From assembly GCF_001552175.1 (NCBI RefSeq), contig NZ_BCQR01000015.1, positions 32,672 to 96,671 of the forward strand: a DNA stretch of 64,000 nt. Reading direction: 5' to 3'. The translations under genes were made by a program, and so were the position numbers. Numbering within the stretch: the first letter of the stretch is position 1; each line of letters starts with the position of its first letter. Origin of the DNA: Actinomadura kijaniata NBRC 14229 (GTDB taxonomy: Bacteria > Actinomycetota > Actinomycetes > Streptosporangiales > Streptosporangiaceae). Below are positions 34,873 to 43,874 of the stretch, one piece after another. Below the pieces are notes generated by a model. That model saw nothing but the letters and a program-made list of their open reading frames with translations. It had not been told where the DNA came from and did no database searches.

Positions 34873-36525
34873 TCAGGTGTCACCGCGTTCGGTGTCGCCG
34901 GAGTAGCCGTGGACGCGGCCGGTGGCGAACCCCATCCCGGCGGGCGCGCCGACGCCGATGGTGACCGGCTCGGGCGACGACCCGCAGCAGGAGGAGGCGG
35001 TCACCTCGACCGGCTGGGCACCGACGACGGCCTCCGGGGTGGCGTCATCGCCACAGGAGGTGCCGCAGCCGCCGTCCTCGGCGGTGGCGGCCCCGGGGGC
35101 CAGGTCTTCGGTGATCAGGTTGGTGGAGCACACGCCGGTCTCGGGCAGGTCGAGCCGGACGGTGTCGGCGGCCTCGCGGTCCCCGGCCAGGGCGGCGACG
35201 ACGGAGCGGACCTGCTCGTAGCCGGTGGCCATCAGGAACGTGGGCGCGCGGCCGTAGCTCTTCATGCCGACAAGGTAGAAGCCGGGCTCGGGGTGGGCCA
35301 GGTCGCGTTCGCCGTGCGGGGGCACGGTGCCGCAGGAGTGGAAATCGGGGTCGATCAGCGGGGCGAGCCTGACCGGTGCCTCGGTGGCGGGGTCCAGCTC
35401 GACGCGGACCTCGCGCAGCATCTCCAGGTCGGGACGGAAGCCCGTGGCGGCCACCACGGTGTCGGCGGTCAGGACGCGCTCGCCGTCGGGCGTGGTGCCG
35501 GTGACGGCGACCGGGCCGCCGGGGGCGTCGAGGCGGGTGATGGTGAAGGAACGCACCAGTTCGATCGCCCCGCTCTGGACGGCCGCCTTGAGGCGGGTGC
35601 CCAGCGCTCCGCGCGCCGGAAGGCCGTCGGCGTCGCCGCCGCCGTACAGTCGCGCCACCGAGGAGCCGCGCACGGCCCAGGTGATGCGGGTGCCGGGCTC
35701 GGTGCGGGCGAGTTCGGCCAGGGCGAGCAGGGTGTTGGCCGCCGAGTGGCCCATGCCGACGACCAGGGTGTGGCGTCCGGCGAACCGGGAACGGTCGCTG
35801 CCCAGCACGTCCGGCAGCGGCCCGGTGATGTGGGCGGCGGCTTCGCGTTCACCGATGGCGGGCAGTCCGGAGTGGCCCAGCGGGTTGGTGTTTTCCCAGG
35901 TCCCCGAGGCGTCGATGACCGCGCGGGCGGTGATGTCCTCCACGCGGCCGTCGGCGTGCCGGACGCGCACCAGCAGGGGACGGGTCTCGCGGTCGATGGT
36001 GCGGGTGACGTCCACTCCCTGGCGGGTGACGGCCAGCACGCGGGCGCCGGTGGTGATCCGGTCGGCCAGCTGCGGGACGCGCGACAGCGGCAGCAGGTAG
36101 TCGCGCACCAGTTCGGCGCCGGTGGGCAGGTGGTCGGGGGTGGGCGCGGTCCAGCCGGTAGCCTCCAGCAGGCGGCGGGCGGCGGCGTCGGTGTCGTAGC
36201 GCCAGGGGGAGAACAGCCGCACGTGCCCCCACCCGGCGATGGCCGCGCCGACCTGCGACCCGGCCTCCAGGACCTGGAAGTCCAGGCCGCGTTCGGCCAG
36301 GTGCGCGGCGGCGGCCAGCCCGGTCGGCCCGGCCCCGATCACCACGACCGGCAGCCCGTCGCCGGCCTTGCCGAGGCAACCGCATCCGGCGTCGGTCTTG
36401 GCCTCGATGACGGTGCGGGTGGGGTCCATCGACTGCTCGGCGTCGGTGCAGCAGGCGTTCACCCCGCAACAACCGCCATCGGCGGCCTGGGGCGCGGTGG
36501 GGTCCTGCGGCTCGCTGGTGCTCAT
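34873..36525 (-). CDS. Cysteine-rich FAD-dependent oxidoreductase of the arsenic island
   Basis: This 550-residue flavoprotein starts with two cysteine clusters (GGCCGVNACC, C19-C26, and AGCGC, C48-C50) before the FAD motif VVIGAGPTGLAA (61-72). An NADPH site (TLVVGMGHSAANTLLALAEL) follows, and the last 75 residues hold further pairs (CGTSCG and SSCCG). The core resembles flavin monooxygenase/thioredoxin-reductase-like enzymes of ars operons. The cysteines could bind As(III) or another soft metal. GAGGAGAG precedes the ATG at 36525. It is divergent from arsR at 36706 with an operator between. Confidence 0.85.
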   Translation of the reverse strand: MSTSEPQDPTAPQAADGGCCGVNACCTDAEQSMDPTRTVIEAKTDAGCGCLGKAGDGLPVVVIGAGPTGLAAAAHLAERGLDFQVLEAGSQVGAAIAGWGHVRLFSPWRYDTDAAARRLLEATGWTAPTPDHLPTGAELVRDYLLPLSRVPQLADRITTGARVLAVTRQGVDVTRTIDRETRPLLVRVRHADGRVEDITARAVIDASGTWENTNPLGHSGLPAIGEREAAAHITGPLPDVLGSDRSRFAGRHTLVVGMGHSAANTLLALAELARTEPGTRITWAVRGSSVARLYGGGDADGLPARGALGTRLKAAVQSGAIELVRSFTITRLDAPGGPVAVTGTTPDGERVLTADTVVAATGFRPDLEMLREVRVELDPATEAPVRLAPLIDPDFHSCGTVPPHGERDLAHPEPGFYLVGMKSYGRAPTFLMATGYEQVRSVVAALAGDREAADTVRLDLPETGVCSTNLITEDLAPGAATAEDGGCGTSCGDDATPEAVVGAQPVEVTASSCCGSSPEPVTIGVGAPAGMGFATGRVHGYSGDTERGDT

Positions 36526-36668
36526 GATCTCTCCTCGCGGTCGAGGTGGCGAACGGTTCGGAAGGGCGGAGGCCGGAGACGGGTGCGGTCGGCGGGCGTG
36601 CGGACCCGGCCGCCAAGGCGTTCCTCTGTCGACCTCGCTGTTTTGAAGTTCGTCTAAGTAGGGTCGAG

Positions 36669-36697
36669 TTTGCATCTCTGGATAGATGGATGTCAAA
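36669..36697. promoter_or_regulatory. Candidate ArsR operator
   Basis: CATCT-CTGGAT-AGATG is a perfect inverted repeat (36673-36688), extended by TTTG on the left and TCAAA on the right. It lies between the divergent flavoprotein and arsR genes, 18 bases before the arsR start, where ArsR should bind. Confidence 0.55.
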
Positions 36698-36705
36698 TTA
36701 GAAGC

Positions 36706-37074
36706 ATGTCGAAGTCGCTGGAGATCGAAGACGTCACCGCCGCCGACGCGGCCTGCTGCGCGCCGCTGAGCGGCCCGACGCTCGGCGAGGCGGAGGCGGC
36801 CGAGCTGGCCAGGGTGTTCAAGGCGCTGTCGGACCCGGTCCGGCTGCGGCTGCTGAACCTGATCGCCTCCAGCGAGGGCGGGGAGGCGTGCGTCTGCGAT
36901 CTGACCGGCCCGTTCGAGCTGACCGCCCCGACCATCTCCCACCACCTGAAGGTGCTGCGCCAGGCCGGGCTGATCGACGGCGAACGGCGTGGGACCTGGG
37001 TCTACTACCGGGTGGTGTCCGAGAGGCTGACCCGCCTGTCGGGGTTGTTCGCCCTGCCCGCGTTCACGTCCTGA
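36706..37074 (+). CDS. arsR: ArsR-family arsenic-responsive repressor
   Basis: This 122-residue winged-helix protein has the metal-sensing motif ACVCDL (C62, C64) in the helix before the recognition helix APTISHHLKVLRQAGLI, plus a vicinal pair C17-C18 near the N-terminus that could be a third/fourth thiol ligand. It represses without metal and releases DNA on As(III) or Sb(III), as known for the family. The ATG at 36706 is chosen over the upstream TTG-type frame start because the operator lies between them. Confidence 0.9.
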   Translation: MSKSLEIEDVTAADAACCAPLSGPTLGEAEAAELARVFKALSDPVRLRLLNLIASSEGGEACVCDLTGPFELTAPTISHHLKVLRQAGLIDGERRGTWVYYRVVSERLTRLSGLFALPAFTS

Positions 37075-37114
37075 GCCGCCCGGGGCGCCTCGCGTCGATG
37101 GCGCGCGGTGGCCG

Positions 37115-38119
37115 TCACCGGGCGCGAGCCTGCCCGAGCAGCCGGGTCAGCACGTGGCGGGCGTCGGCACCGACTCCGCGCAGCGTGGCCGAGGCGAACG
37201 AGCGCTGCCACTCCAGCCCCACGTAACCCAGCCCCGGATGGGTGGTGGAGACCCCGCCGCGATGCAGCGGCCGCCCGGTGTCGTCCAGCGCGCCCAGACC
37301 GCCGAGGTAGTCCACGTTGGGCCGGTACCCGGTGGCCAGCAGTACCGCGTCCACCCGCTCACGCGTTCCGTCGGACCACACGACGCGGTCGCCGTCGAGG
37401 CGGGTGAACATGGGACGGCGGTCGGGGTTGCCGGTGGCGATCCGGGCTCGGTAGGTGCCGGTGTCGAACACCGGGGTGCCCTTGCCGCCGGTCAGCAGCG
37501 GCCGCGCCCATCCGGCCGAGTCCAGCCCCGTCCAGGCCAGCCACAGGTGCATGTCCCGGCCCAGCACCTTCTGCGCCATGAAGCGCAACGGATGCCGGGT
37601 GGCCAGTGTGACGCGGGCGACGGCCGCCAGCTCGACGCCGATCTGCACCGCCGAGTTCCCGCCGCCCACGATCACCACTCGCTTGCCCTCGAAACCCTTC
37701 GGGGAGCGATGGTCCGAGGAGTGCAGCACCCGCCCGGGGAAGGTGTCCAGACCCGGCAGTTCGGGCCGGTGCGGGCGGCTGAACGCGCCGGTCGCCGCCA
37801 CCACCAGCGGCGCGGTGAAGACCTGGCCGGCGGTGGTGGCGACCTCGAATTCGCCGCCGTTGGCGACGGTGACGTGCTCGACGCGCTGGCCGGTGCGGAT
37901 GTCGGCGTCCAGGCGGGCGGCATAGTCGCCCAGGTAGGTCACGACCTCGTCCCGGACGGGGTAGCCGTCGGGGGCGCCGGGGAACGGGAGGCCCGGCAGG
38001 GCGCTGCGGCGGGCCGGTGAGAACAGGGCCAGGCTGTCGTAGTAGCGCGGCCAGGATCCGGCCGGCCGGGCGGCGGCCTCCAGCACCAGCGGTTCCAGGC
38101 CCAGCGTGCGGGCGACATG
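37115..38119 (-). pseudogene. ArsO-like flavin monooxygenase, 5' end missing
   Basis: The frame reads GLEPLVLEAAARPAGSWPRY, VVIVGGGNSAVQIGVELAAV and LLATGYRPNVDYLGG, as in the NAD(P)/FAD monooxygenases of ars operons (ArsO). The first FAD motif GxGxxG and about 20 residues are missing; upstream of 38119 the frame enters the antisense of an arsR fragment. A start at 38188 could still give a chimeric protein, but without the FAD loop it should be inactive. The 3' part is undamaged, so the loss may be recent. Confidence 0.75.
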
Positions 38120-38122
38120 AGC

Positions 38123-38278
38123 GGGCAGCTGGCCCTGCTGCGCCGTGGCGGCCTGCTGACCTCCCGCAAGGACGGCAAGCAGGTCCACTACCGCATCGAC
38201 GCCACCGCCGTGGAGCGGTCCCTCACCGAACTACAGGACTACCTGCGGACCTGTTGCCCGCCCGAGGGCTCCTGCTGA
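38123..38278 (+). pseudogene. ArsR-family regulator, C-terminal fragment
   Basis: The frame GQLALLRRGGLLTSRKDGKQ followed by VHYRIDATAVERSLTELQDY and a Cys pair near the stop is the end of an ArsR-type repressor, from the recognition-helix end through the wing. The first two thirds are missing. It begins at the same point where the divergent arsO-like frame loses its 5' end, so one deletion probably removed the intergenic region and both starts. Confidence 0.75.
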
Positions 38279-38336
38279 CGTTCTGAGAGCGAACGTAGGG
38301 TGGTGGTGACGGCTGCGAAGGAGGTCCCGTTCGCCC

Positions 38337-38846
38337 ATGACCGAGCGCAAACCCATCGGCGTCAGCTTCGAGACCTGGATCGACAGGCAGATCCGTGAGG
38401 CGACCGAACGCGGAGAGTTCGACGACCTGCCCGGAGCGGGCAAGCCGATCCCCGGGGCAGGCCGACCGCTGGAGGAGATGTGGTGGATCAAACAGAAGCT
38501 GCGCAGTGAGAACCTGACCTACGTCCCCCCGTCGCTCGCCCTGCGCAAGGAGGCCGAGCAGGCGCGGGAGGAGGCGGCGCGGGCCCGTTCCGAAGATGAG
38601 GTCCGGGCGATCCTGGACCAGGTCAACAAGAAGATCGTGGAGGCCATCAGGACACCGCCGCCCGGCCCTCCGCTCGCCATGGTGCCCTTCAACGTCGAGC
38701 GCGCCGTGGAGGAGTGGCGCCGCTCGCGCCCCGAGCCCTCCGACCGGCCCGAGCCGCGCGCCGAGCAGGCCGCCCCGCAGCCGGGCGGGTCACGGACCTG
38801 GTCGCTGTCGAGCTGGTGGAAACGCCGAACGAAGGGCTCCGCCTGA
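38337..38846 (+). CDS. DUF1992 (DnaJ-C28-like) protein
   Basis: This 169-residue protein has the DUF1992 core ETWIDRQIREATERGEFDDL followed by PGAGKPIP, the same domain as in eukaryotic DNAJC28, then a charged coiled-coil-like segment (RKEAEQAREEAARARSED) and a proline-rich tail. The function of the family is not known. AAGGAGG lies about 12 bases before the ATG. It interrupts the arsenic genes without an evident link to them. Confidence 0.88.
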   Translation: MTERKPIGVSFETWIDRQIREATERGEFDDLPGAGKPIPGAGRPLEEMWWIKQKLRSENLTYVPPSLALRKEAEQAREEAARARSEDEVRAILDQVNKKIVEAIRTPPPGPPLAMVPFNVERAVEEWRRSRPEPSDRPEPRAEQAAPQPGGSRTWSLSSWWKRRTKGSA

Positions 38847-38886
38847 GCCGGTCAGTGGCTGCCGGCCCGCTCGCCCGACAGGTCGA

Positions 38887-39350
38887 TCACCATCTGGCCG
38901 GGATCACCACGTGGTCGAACCGGTACACCAGGTCGTTGCTGGAGGCGAAGAACAGCTCACCGGTGACGCGGTAGACGACCTGCGCGCCGCCGGGCGAAGA
39001 TGACCATGGTCTCGCCCAGCGACATGCGCTTGAGGGCGGCGGGGGCGACCGAGCGCCGGTCGAAGGTGCCCACCGACACCAGCACCACGACGGCGACCAG
39101 GGCGGCCACGGGGATGTCGGAGACGACCGGGCCGAACACGACGCACAGGACCATCAGGAACGCCCCGGCCAGGAAGGTCGAGATCCGGGTGCGGGCGCCG
39201 TTCCTGACGTTGATCATGGTCTGGCCGACCGACTCGCGGGTCTTGTTCGAGTGGGTGTCGGTGATGTCGTCGACCAGCTTGGCGGTCATCAGCGACTCCA
39301 TCAGCCCCACCAGCGCCAGCGCCAGCGTGTAGGGGCGATGACGGTCAGGG
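38887..39350 (-). pseudogene. SulP-family anion transporter, C-terminal fragment
   Basis: The reading LALVGLMESLMTAKLVDDIT, HSNKTRESVGQTMINVR and GPVVSDIPVAALVAVVVLVS is the last membrane part of a SulP/SLC26 bicarbonate or sulfate transporter. After a frame change near 39005 the STAS-domain start VVYRVTGELFFASSNDLVYR follows and then stops. The N-terminal half is missing and the DNA upstream to 39517 carries no further homology. Confidence 0.7.
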
Positions 39351-39517
39351 TGCCGGTGGCACGGCGATCCCGGCGGGGAGGGTGGTGACGGCCAGGATGA
39401 CGGTCGGGCGTGGGCCGGAGCCGTGCGGCCGTGGATCACTCGCCCGAGGTCTCCGCCCTAACGTGACAGGGGAGCGGGCGGAGACGGACAGGGGCCACCG
39501 TCACACGAGCCAAGCCG

Positions 39518-39928
39518 TCACTGTTGGACGGTCGTCAGCTCGTTGATCAGCTTCTCGACGCGCCTGCGGATCTCGTTGCGGATCGGGCGTACGGCGTCCA
39601 GGCCCTGCCCGGCGGGGTCGTCGAGGGTCCAGTCCAGGTAGCGCTTGCCGGGGAAGATCGGGCAGGTGTCGCCGCAGCCCATCGTGATGACCACGTCGGA
39701 CGCCCGGACGGCGTCGGTGGTGAGGATCCTGGGTGTCTCGGCGGAGATGTCGATGCCCTCCTCGGCCATGGCCTCCACCACCGCCGGGTTGACGGTGTCG
39801 GCGGGGGCCGATCCGGCCGAGCGGACCTCCACGGCGTCGCCGACCAGGTGGGACAGGTAGGCGGCGGCCATCTGGGAACGACCGGCGTTGTGGACGCACA
39901 CGAACAGCACGCTGGGCTTCTCGGGCAC
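39518..39928 (-). CDS. arsC: Arsenate reductase (low-molecular-weight phosphatase type)
   Basis: The 136-residue product has the P-loop CVHNAGRSQ (C11, R17) and the resolving pair C85/C89 in GCGDTCP, the three-cysteine pattern of thioredoxin-coupled arsenate reductases; actinomycete members may instead use mycothiol and mycoredoxin. It reduces As(V) to As(III), the substrate of the ACR3 pump. The GTG at 39928 with GGGAAGAG upstream fixes the start. It is divergent from arsR-acr3 at 40087, so the shared region between them is probably ArsR-controlled. Confidence 0.92.
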   Translation of the reverse strand: MPEKPSVLFVCVHNAGRSQMAAAYLSHLVGDAVEVRSAGSAPADTVNPAVVEAMAEEGIDISAETPRILTTDAVRASDVVITMGCGDTCPIFPGKRYLDWTLDDPAGQGLDAVRPIRNEIRRRVEKLINELTTVQQ

Positions 39929-40086
39929 GGGCTCTTCCCTTTCGGAGGACGCTCCAGCCCAGAGAACGGGTGATGGTGGTCGGCGGGGGGTTTGTCTTGC
40001 GACAGGGACGCCACCGCCTTTCCTGACCCGTTTTCTCACCGTAGGGCTTTGGCCTGCGGGTTCATCGGCCGCTAACGTATCAGCCC

Positions 40087-40401
40087 ATGGTGATGTCAGT
40101 CGAGAATGATGTGATCCGGCTGCTGGCCGATCCGCTGCGCGCCCGCATCGTGGAGTTGCTGGCCCGCGAGGCGCTGTGCGTGTGCCACCTGGTGGAGGAG
40201 ACCGGCGCCAAGCAGACCAACATCTCCAACCACCTGCGCGCGCTGCGCGAGGCCGGGCTGGTGGAGACCGAGCCATGCGGCCGTTTCGTCTACTACCGGC
40301 TGCGTCCCGAACCTCTGGAGCGGCTCGCCGCCCACTACGCCGAGCTGGCGGGCGTGGTCCGCCAGACCTACATCCAAGACACCCGAAGGGCCTGCCCGTG
40401 A
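40087..40401 (+). CDS. arsR: ArsR-family repressor
   Basis: This 104-residue protein is a compact ArsR repressor with the metal site ALCVCHLVEE (C31, C33) and the recognition helix KQTNISNHLRALREAGLV. It lies between arsC and acr3, overlapping the acr3 start by four bases (GTGA), so it should autoregulate the efflux gene. Two ATG codons (40087 and 40093) are possible and there is no strong ribosome site, which may mean leaderless translation. It differs clearly from the ArsR at 36706. Confidence 0.9.
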   Translation: MVMSVENDVIRLLADPLRARIVELLAREALCVCHLVEETGAKQTNISNHLRALREAGLVETEPCGRFVYYRLRPEPLERLAAHYAELAGVVRQTYIQDTRRACP

Positions 40402-41519
40402 CGCGGACCAGCCAGCCCGCCACCGGCGCCCCGCCCGCCGCCCCCGACGGCAGCCCGGTCGGCAGGCTGTCGACACTGGACCGGTTCCTGCCGGTCTGGA
40501 TCGTCGCGGCGATGGTGCTCGGACTGCTACTGGGCCGCACCGTCCCCGGTCTGAACGACGTGCTGTCCAAGGTCGAGATCGGCGGCGTCTCCCTGCCGAT
40601 CGGCCTGGGCCTGCTGGTCATGATGTACCCGGTGCTGGCCAAGGTCCGCTACGACCGCCTGGACACCGTCACCGGCGACCGCCGGTTGATGCTGTCGTCG
40701 TTGCTGCTGAACTGGATCGCCGGCCCGGCCGTGATGTTCGCCCTGGCCTGGCTCCTCCTGCCGGACCTGCCCGAGTACCGCACCGGCCTGATCATCGTGG
40801 GCCTGGCCCGCTGCATCGCGATGGTCATCATCTGGAACGACCTGGCCTGCGGCGACCGCGAGGCCGCCGCCGTGCTGGTCGCGCTCAACTCCCTGTTCCA
40901 GGTCGTCGCCTTCGGCGCGCTGGGCTGGTTCTACCTGGACCTCCTGCCCGGCTGGCTGGGCCTGGCCACCGGCGGCCTCGACTTCTCCGTCGGCGAGATC
41001 GTCGTCAACGTGCTGGTGTTCCTCGGCGTTCCGCTGCTGGCCGGATACCTGACCCGCCGCACCGGTGAGAAGGCCCGCGGTCGCGACTGGTACGAGTCCC
41101 GCCTCCTGCCCAGGACCGGTCCGGTGGCGCTGTACGGGCTGCTGTTCACCATCGTCATCCTGTTCGCCCTGCAGGGGAAGACGATCACCTCCCAGCCCGC
41201 CGACGTCGCCCGCATCGCGCTGCCGCTGCTGGTGTACTTCGCCGCCATGTGGGGCGGCTCGTTCGCGCTGGGCCGCGCCGTCGGCCTGCCCTACGACCGC
41301 ACCGCCACCCTGGCGTTCACCGCCGCCGGCAACAACTTCGAACTCGCCATCGCCGTGGCCATCGCCACCTTCGGCGTCACGTCCGGCCAGGCCCTGGCCG
41401 GGGTCGTCGGCCCGCTCATCGAGGTCCCCGTACTGGTGGCGCTGGTGTACGTGTCGCTGTGGCTGCGCCGCCGCATGTTCCCCACGGCTCCCGGCCCGGC
41501 GGGCACGAAAGCCTCGTGA
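40398..41519 (+). CDS. acr3: ACR3-family arsenite efflux permease
   Basis: The product of 373 residues has about ten membrane helices and the ACR3 hallmarks: GLLVMMYPVLAKVRYDRL, the conserved cysteine in GLARCIAMVIIWNDLACGD, and AAGNNFELAIAVAIATFGV near the end. ACR3 carriers expel As(III) using the proton gradient. The GTG at 40398 overlaps the arsR stop, which couples their translation. With arsC opposite, this forms the working detoxification core of the island. Confidence 0.93.
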   Translation: MTRTSQPATGAPPAAPDGSPVGRLSTLDRFLPVWIVAAMVLGLLLGRTVPGLNDVLSKVEIGGVSLPIGLGLLVMMYPVLAKVRYDRLDTVTGDRRLMLSSLLLNWIAGPAVMFALAWLLLPDLPEYRTGLIIVGLARCIAMVIIWNDLACGDREAAAVLVALNSLFQVVAFGALGWFYLDLLPGWLGLATGGLDFSVGEIVVNVLVFLGVPLLAGYLTRRTGEKARGRDWYESRLLPRTGPVALYGLLFTIVILFALQGKTITSQPADVARIALPLLVYFAAMWGGSFALGRAVGLPYDRTATLAFTAAGNNFELAIAVAIATFGVTSGQALAGVVGPLIEVPVLVALVYVSLWLRRRMFPTAPGPAGTKAS

Positions 41520-41525
41520 TCCGGT

Positions 41526-41900
41526 TCAACGATCGACCGTTCCCCAGGGGGCGAAGCGTCGACATCGACTCTGACCAGGACACCTGCGTTGCGGACGGTG
41601 CCGGTGTCGCAGCTCCTGGCCGACGGTCGCGTCCGTATCGGCCCAGCTTTCGGCAAGCGCCTCGCGGCGGATCCACTGGAGCAAGGTGGGATTGTCGGCG
41701 GTGGTGATGACGTGGCGATCGTCGCCCAGCAGGGCCGCATGCTCGCGGCCAGGTCTGTACGGGAGGTGCACCCGCCGTCGACATGGCCCTCGGCAACGGT
41801 GTGGTCGGTGACCGACGGCAGGTGGTAGAGCCCGCTCTGCCACGGTGCCGTCGACGGCCGCCGGATCGAGTACGTCGGCACCGACCACCGTGAGTCGGTC
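41526..41900 (-). pseudogene. Possible ISAs1-type transposase remnant
   Basis: On the minus strand EHAALLGDDRHVITTADNPT and DATVGQELRH resemble, with frame changes, the DDE-transposase segment of ISAs1-like elements (a strand with a target such as HYLFVVKGNQPTL and the following DRGHGR). The similarity is short. The region has no intact gene on either strand. Confidence 0.35.
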
Positions 41901-41949
41901 ATGACGCAGGGGAAACGAGTCCGGTGGCCGACCCTGCCGGGATCCCGAG

Positions 41950-42366
41950 CGGTCGGCGGAGCCGACCTGGCGCCGGCTCGTGGTGCGGGCCCGCCGCCGC
42001 ATGGACGCGGGACGCGCCCGGTTCGAGGCCGACCGCCGGGAGTGCGACGAACTCGCTGGGCGTCTCTTCGACGCCCTCCGCGAAGGGGACGTCGCCGGGC
42101 TGCGCGAGCTGCTGGCCGCGTTCGTCGAGCCGTTCGTCCGGATCGGCGGCGTCGTGGAGCCGCACCAGGTGAACGGTCAGCCGGGCGTGATCCTCCGCCA
42201 CCGGGACGCCAGGGTCGTCAGCGCCCTGGCGCTCGACATCCTGGACGGGCGGATCCAGACCATCCGCGCGGTGATCAACCCCGACAGGCTGCGGCACCTG
42301 GGCCCGGTCGCGGACACCTGGGCGGTCGTCCGCGAGACGGGCCAGGCCCGCCGACTCCGGTACTGA
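41950..42366 (+). pseudogene. ECF41-type sigma factor, C-terminal remnant with internal deletion
   Basis: The frame reads RRMDAGRARFEADRRECDEL and LFDALREGDVAGLRELLAA, then jumps to FVRIGGVVEPHQVNGQPGVI and LDGRIQTIRAVINPDRLRHL. These are parts of the SnoaL-like C-terminal domain fused to ECF41 (SigJ-like) sigma factors. The sigma-2 and sigma-4 regions are absent and a central strand of the SnoaL domain has been deleted in frame. Confidence 0.7.
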
Positions 42367-42394
42367 CCCGCGCTCTCCCACTGCGAACCACGCC

Positions 42395-42515
42395 GACCTG
42401 CGGCAGGCCGCGAAGCACTCCGGTCGTCTGGACGTCATCGTGAACAGCGTCGGCCACGGGCCGCTCGGCGCGGTCGAGGAGCCGCCCAGTCCCAACCACG
42501 TCAAAGACACCCGGT
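42395..42515 (+). pseudogene. Short-chain dehydrogenase fragment
   Basis: About 35 codons read DLRQAAKHSGRLDVIVNSVG followed by HGPLGAVEE, the NNAG region of an SDR-family enzyme. Nothing of the cofactor loop or catalytic Tyr remains. Confidence 0.6.
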
Positions 42516-42612
42516 TCCGGTCCACAGGGGGCGATTATTCGATCTTGAAGAGTAGGGTCGGATCCGTCTGTCCCGGTCGCCGGCTGGACGGCGGCCCTGA
42601 TCGGAGTTGAGC

Positions 42613-43827
42613 ATGGCGGATTCTCCCCCGGTGACCTCACCGTTCGTCGAGGCCACGCCGAGCGCGCGGCATGCCGCGTTCGCCGAGCTGGCGGCGGCCG
42701 GACCCGTGCGGCGGGTCACGTTGTTCACCGGTGTCCCGGTCTGGCTGATCACCGGTTACGCGGAGGCGCGGGAAGCGCTCGCCCATCCCGACGTCATCAA
42801 GGGCAAGGGTGGCGACGGCCCGCACCGCGACGCCGTTCCGGCCGACCTCGCCGCGGCGATGGACCAGCACCTGCTGGGCGCCGACCCGCCCGACCACACG
42901 CGGCTGCGCCGGCTGGTGTCCAGCGCGTTCACCCGGCGGCGGATCGACGGGCTGGAGCCGGGCATCCGGCGCATCGTCGCTGGCCTGCTGGACGACGTCG
43001 CGGCCGCGGGGGAGCACGGCGCGCCGGTCGACCTGCTGGCCGCCTTCGGCTTTCCCCTCCCGCTCACCGTGATCAGCGAGCTGCTCGGCGTGCCGGAGGA
43101 GCGCCGGCGCGACTTCCAGGAATGGACGACGGTGGCCATCAACGGCTCGGTCCATCCCGCCGAGACCTTCGTCGCCGCCGCGACCTCGTTGATCGAATAC
43201 ATCCGGGAGCTGGTCGGGCACAAGCGCGCCGACCCGGCCGACGATCTCATCTCGGGGCTGGTCGCGGCGCGCGCGGACGGCGACCGGCTGTCGGAGGACG
43301 AGCTGACCTCGATGGTCTTCCTGCTGCTCGTCGCCGGTTACGAGACCACGACCCACCTGATCTGCGGCGGCCTGCAGGCGCTGCTGACCCATCCCGACCA
43401 GCTCGACCTGCTGCGCGACGACCCCGAACGGTGGCCCGCGGCCATCGAGGAACTGCTCCGTTTCAACGGCCCGGCGCAGGTGAGCATCCCCTACCGGACC
43501 GCGGCCCCGGTGCGGATCGGCGACGTCACCATCCCCGCTGGAGAGGTCGTGCTGCCCGCGCTGCTGGCCGCCAACCGCGACCCGCGCCAGTTCCCCGACC
43601 CGGAACGCCTCGACATCACCAGGTCCTCGCCATCGCACCTGGCCTTCGGCCACGGCATCCACCACTGCCTCGGCGCGCCGCTGGCCCGGCTGGAGGCCAG
43701 GATCGCGCTCGGCGCCCTCGTCGACCGTTTCCCCAAACTGCGCCTGGCCGTCCCGCCGGAGGAGCTCACCGTGCAGGCGAGCATGCTCATCAACGGCCTG
43801 ACCACCCTGCCCGTCACCGTGAGCTGA
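42613..43827 (+). CDS. Cytochrome P450
   Basis: This 404-residue soluble P450 has all hallmarks: the I-helix AGYETTT (241-247), ExxR at 280-283 in EELLR, and the heme loop FGHGIHHCLGAPLAR with Cys352. It resembles actinomycete P450s of secondary metabolism or xenobiotic oxidation. GGAG lies 7 bases before the ATG at 42613. No ferredoxin is adjacent, but one is encoded at 47474. A perfect hairpin follows its stop. The substrate is unknown. Confidence 0.93.
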   Translation: MADSPPVTSPFVEATPSARHAAFAELAAAGPVRRVTLFTGVPVWLITGYAEAREALAHPDVIKGKGGDGPHRDAVPADLAAAMDQHLLGADPPDHTRLRRLVSSAFTRRRIDGLEPGIRRIVAGLLDDVAAAGEHGAPVDLLAAFGFPLPLTVISELLGVPEERRRDFQEWTTVAINGSVHPAETFVAAATSLIEYIRELVGHKRADPADDLISGLVAARADGDRLSEDELTSMVFLLLVAGYETTTHLICGGLQALLTHPDQLDLLRDDPERWPAAIEELLRFNGPAQVSIPYRTAAPVRIGDVTIPAGEVVLPALLAANRDPRQFPDPERLDITRSSPSHLAFGHGIHHCLGAPLARLEARIALGALVDRFPKLRLAVPPEELTVQASMLINGLTTLPVTVS

Positions 43828-43837
43828 CGAACCATCC

Positions 43838-43869
43838 GGTCGGGCCCGCACCGATCCGCGGGCCCGACC
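43838..43869. terminator. Bidirectional terminator
   Basis: GGTCGGGCCCGC and its perfect complement form a 12-base-pair stem with an 8-base loop, exactly between the convergent P450 and DUF4345 genes. Confidence 0.8.
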
Positions 43870-43874
43870 CCCGA

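Noticed and set aside
33811..36657. A 948-codon open frame on the plus strand
   Set aside because: It is antisense to the MFS and flavoprotein genes and has the Gly/Gln/Arg-rich composition of a shadow frame in GC-rich DNA; no family signature is present.
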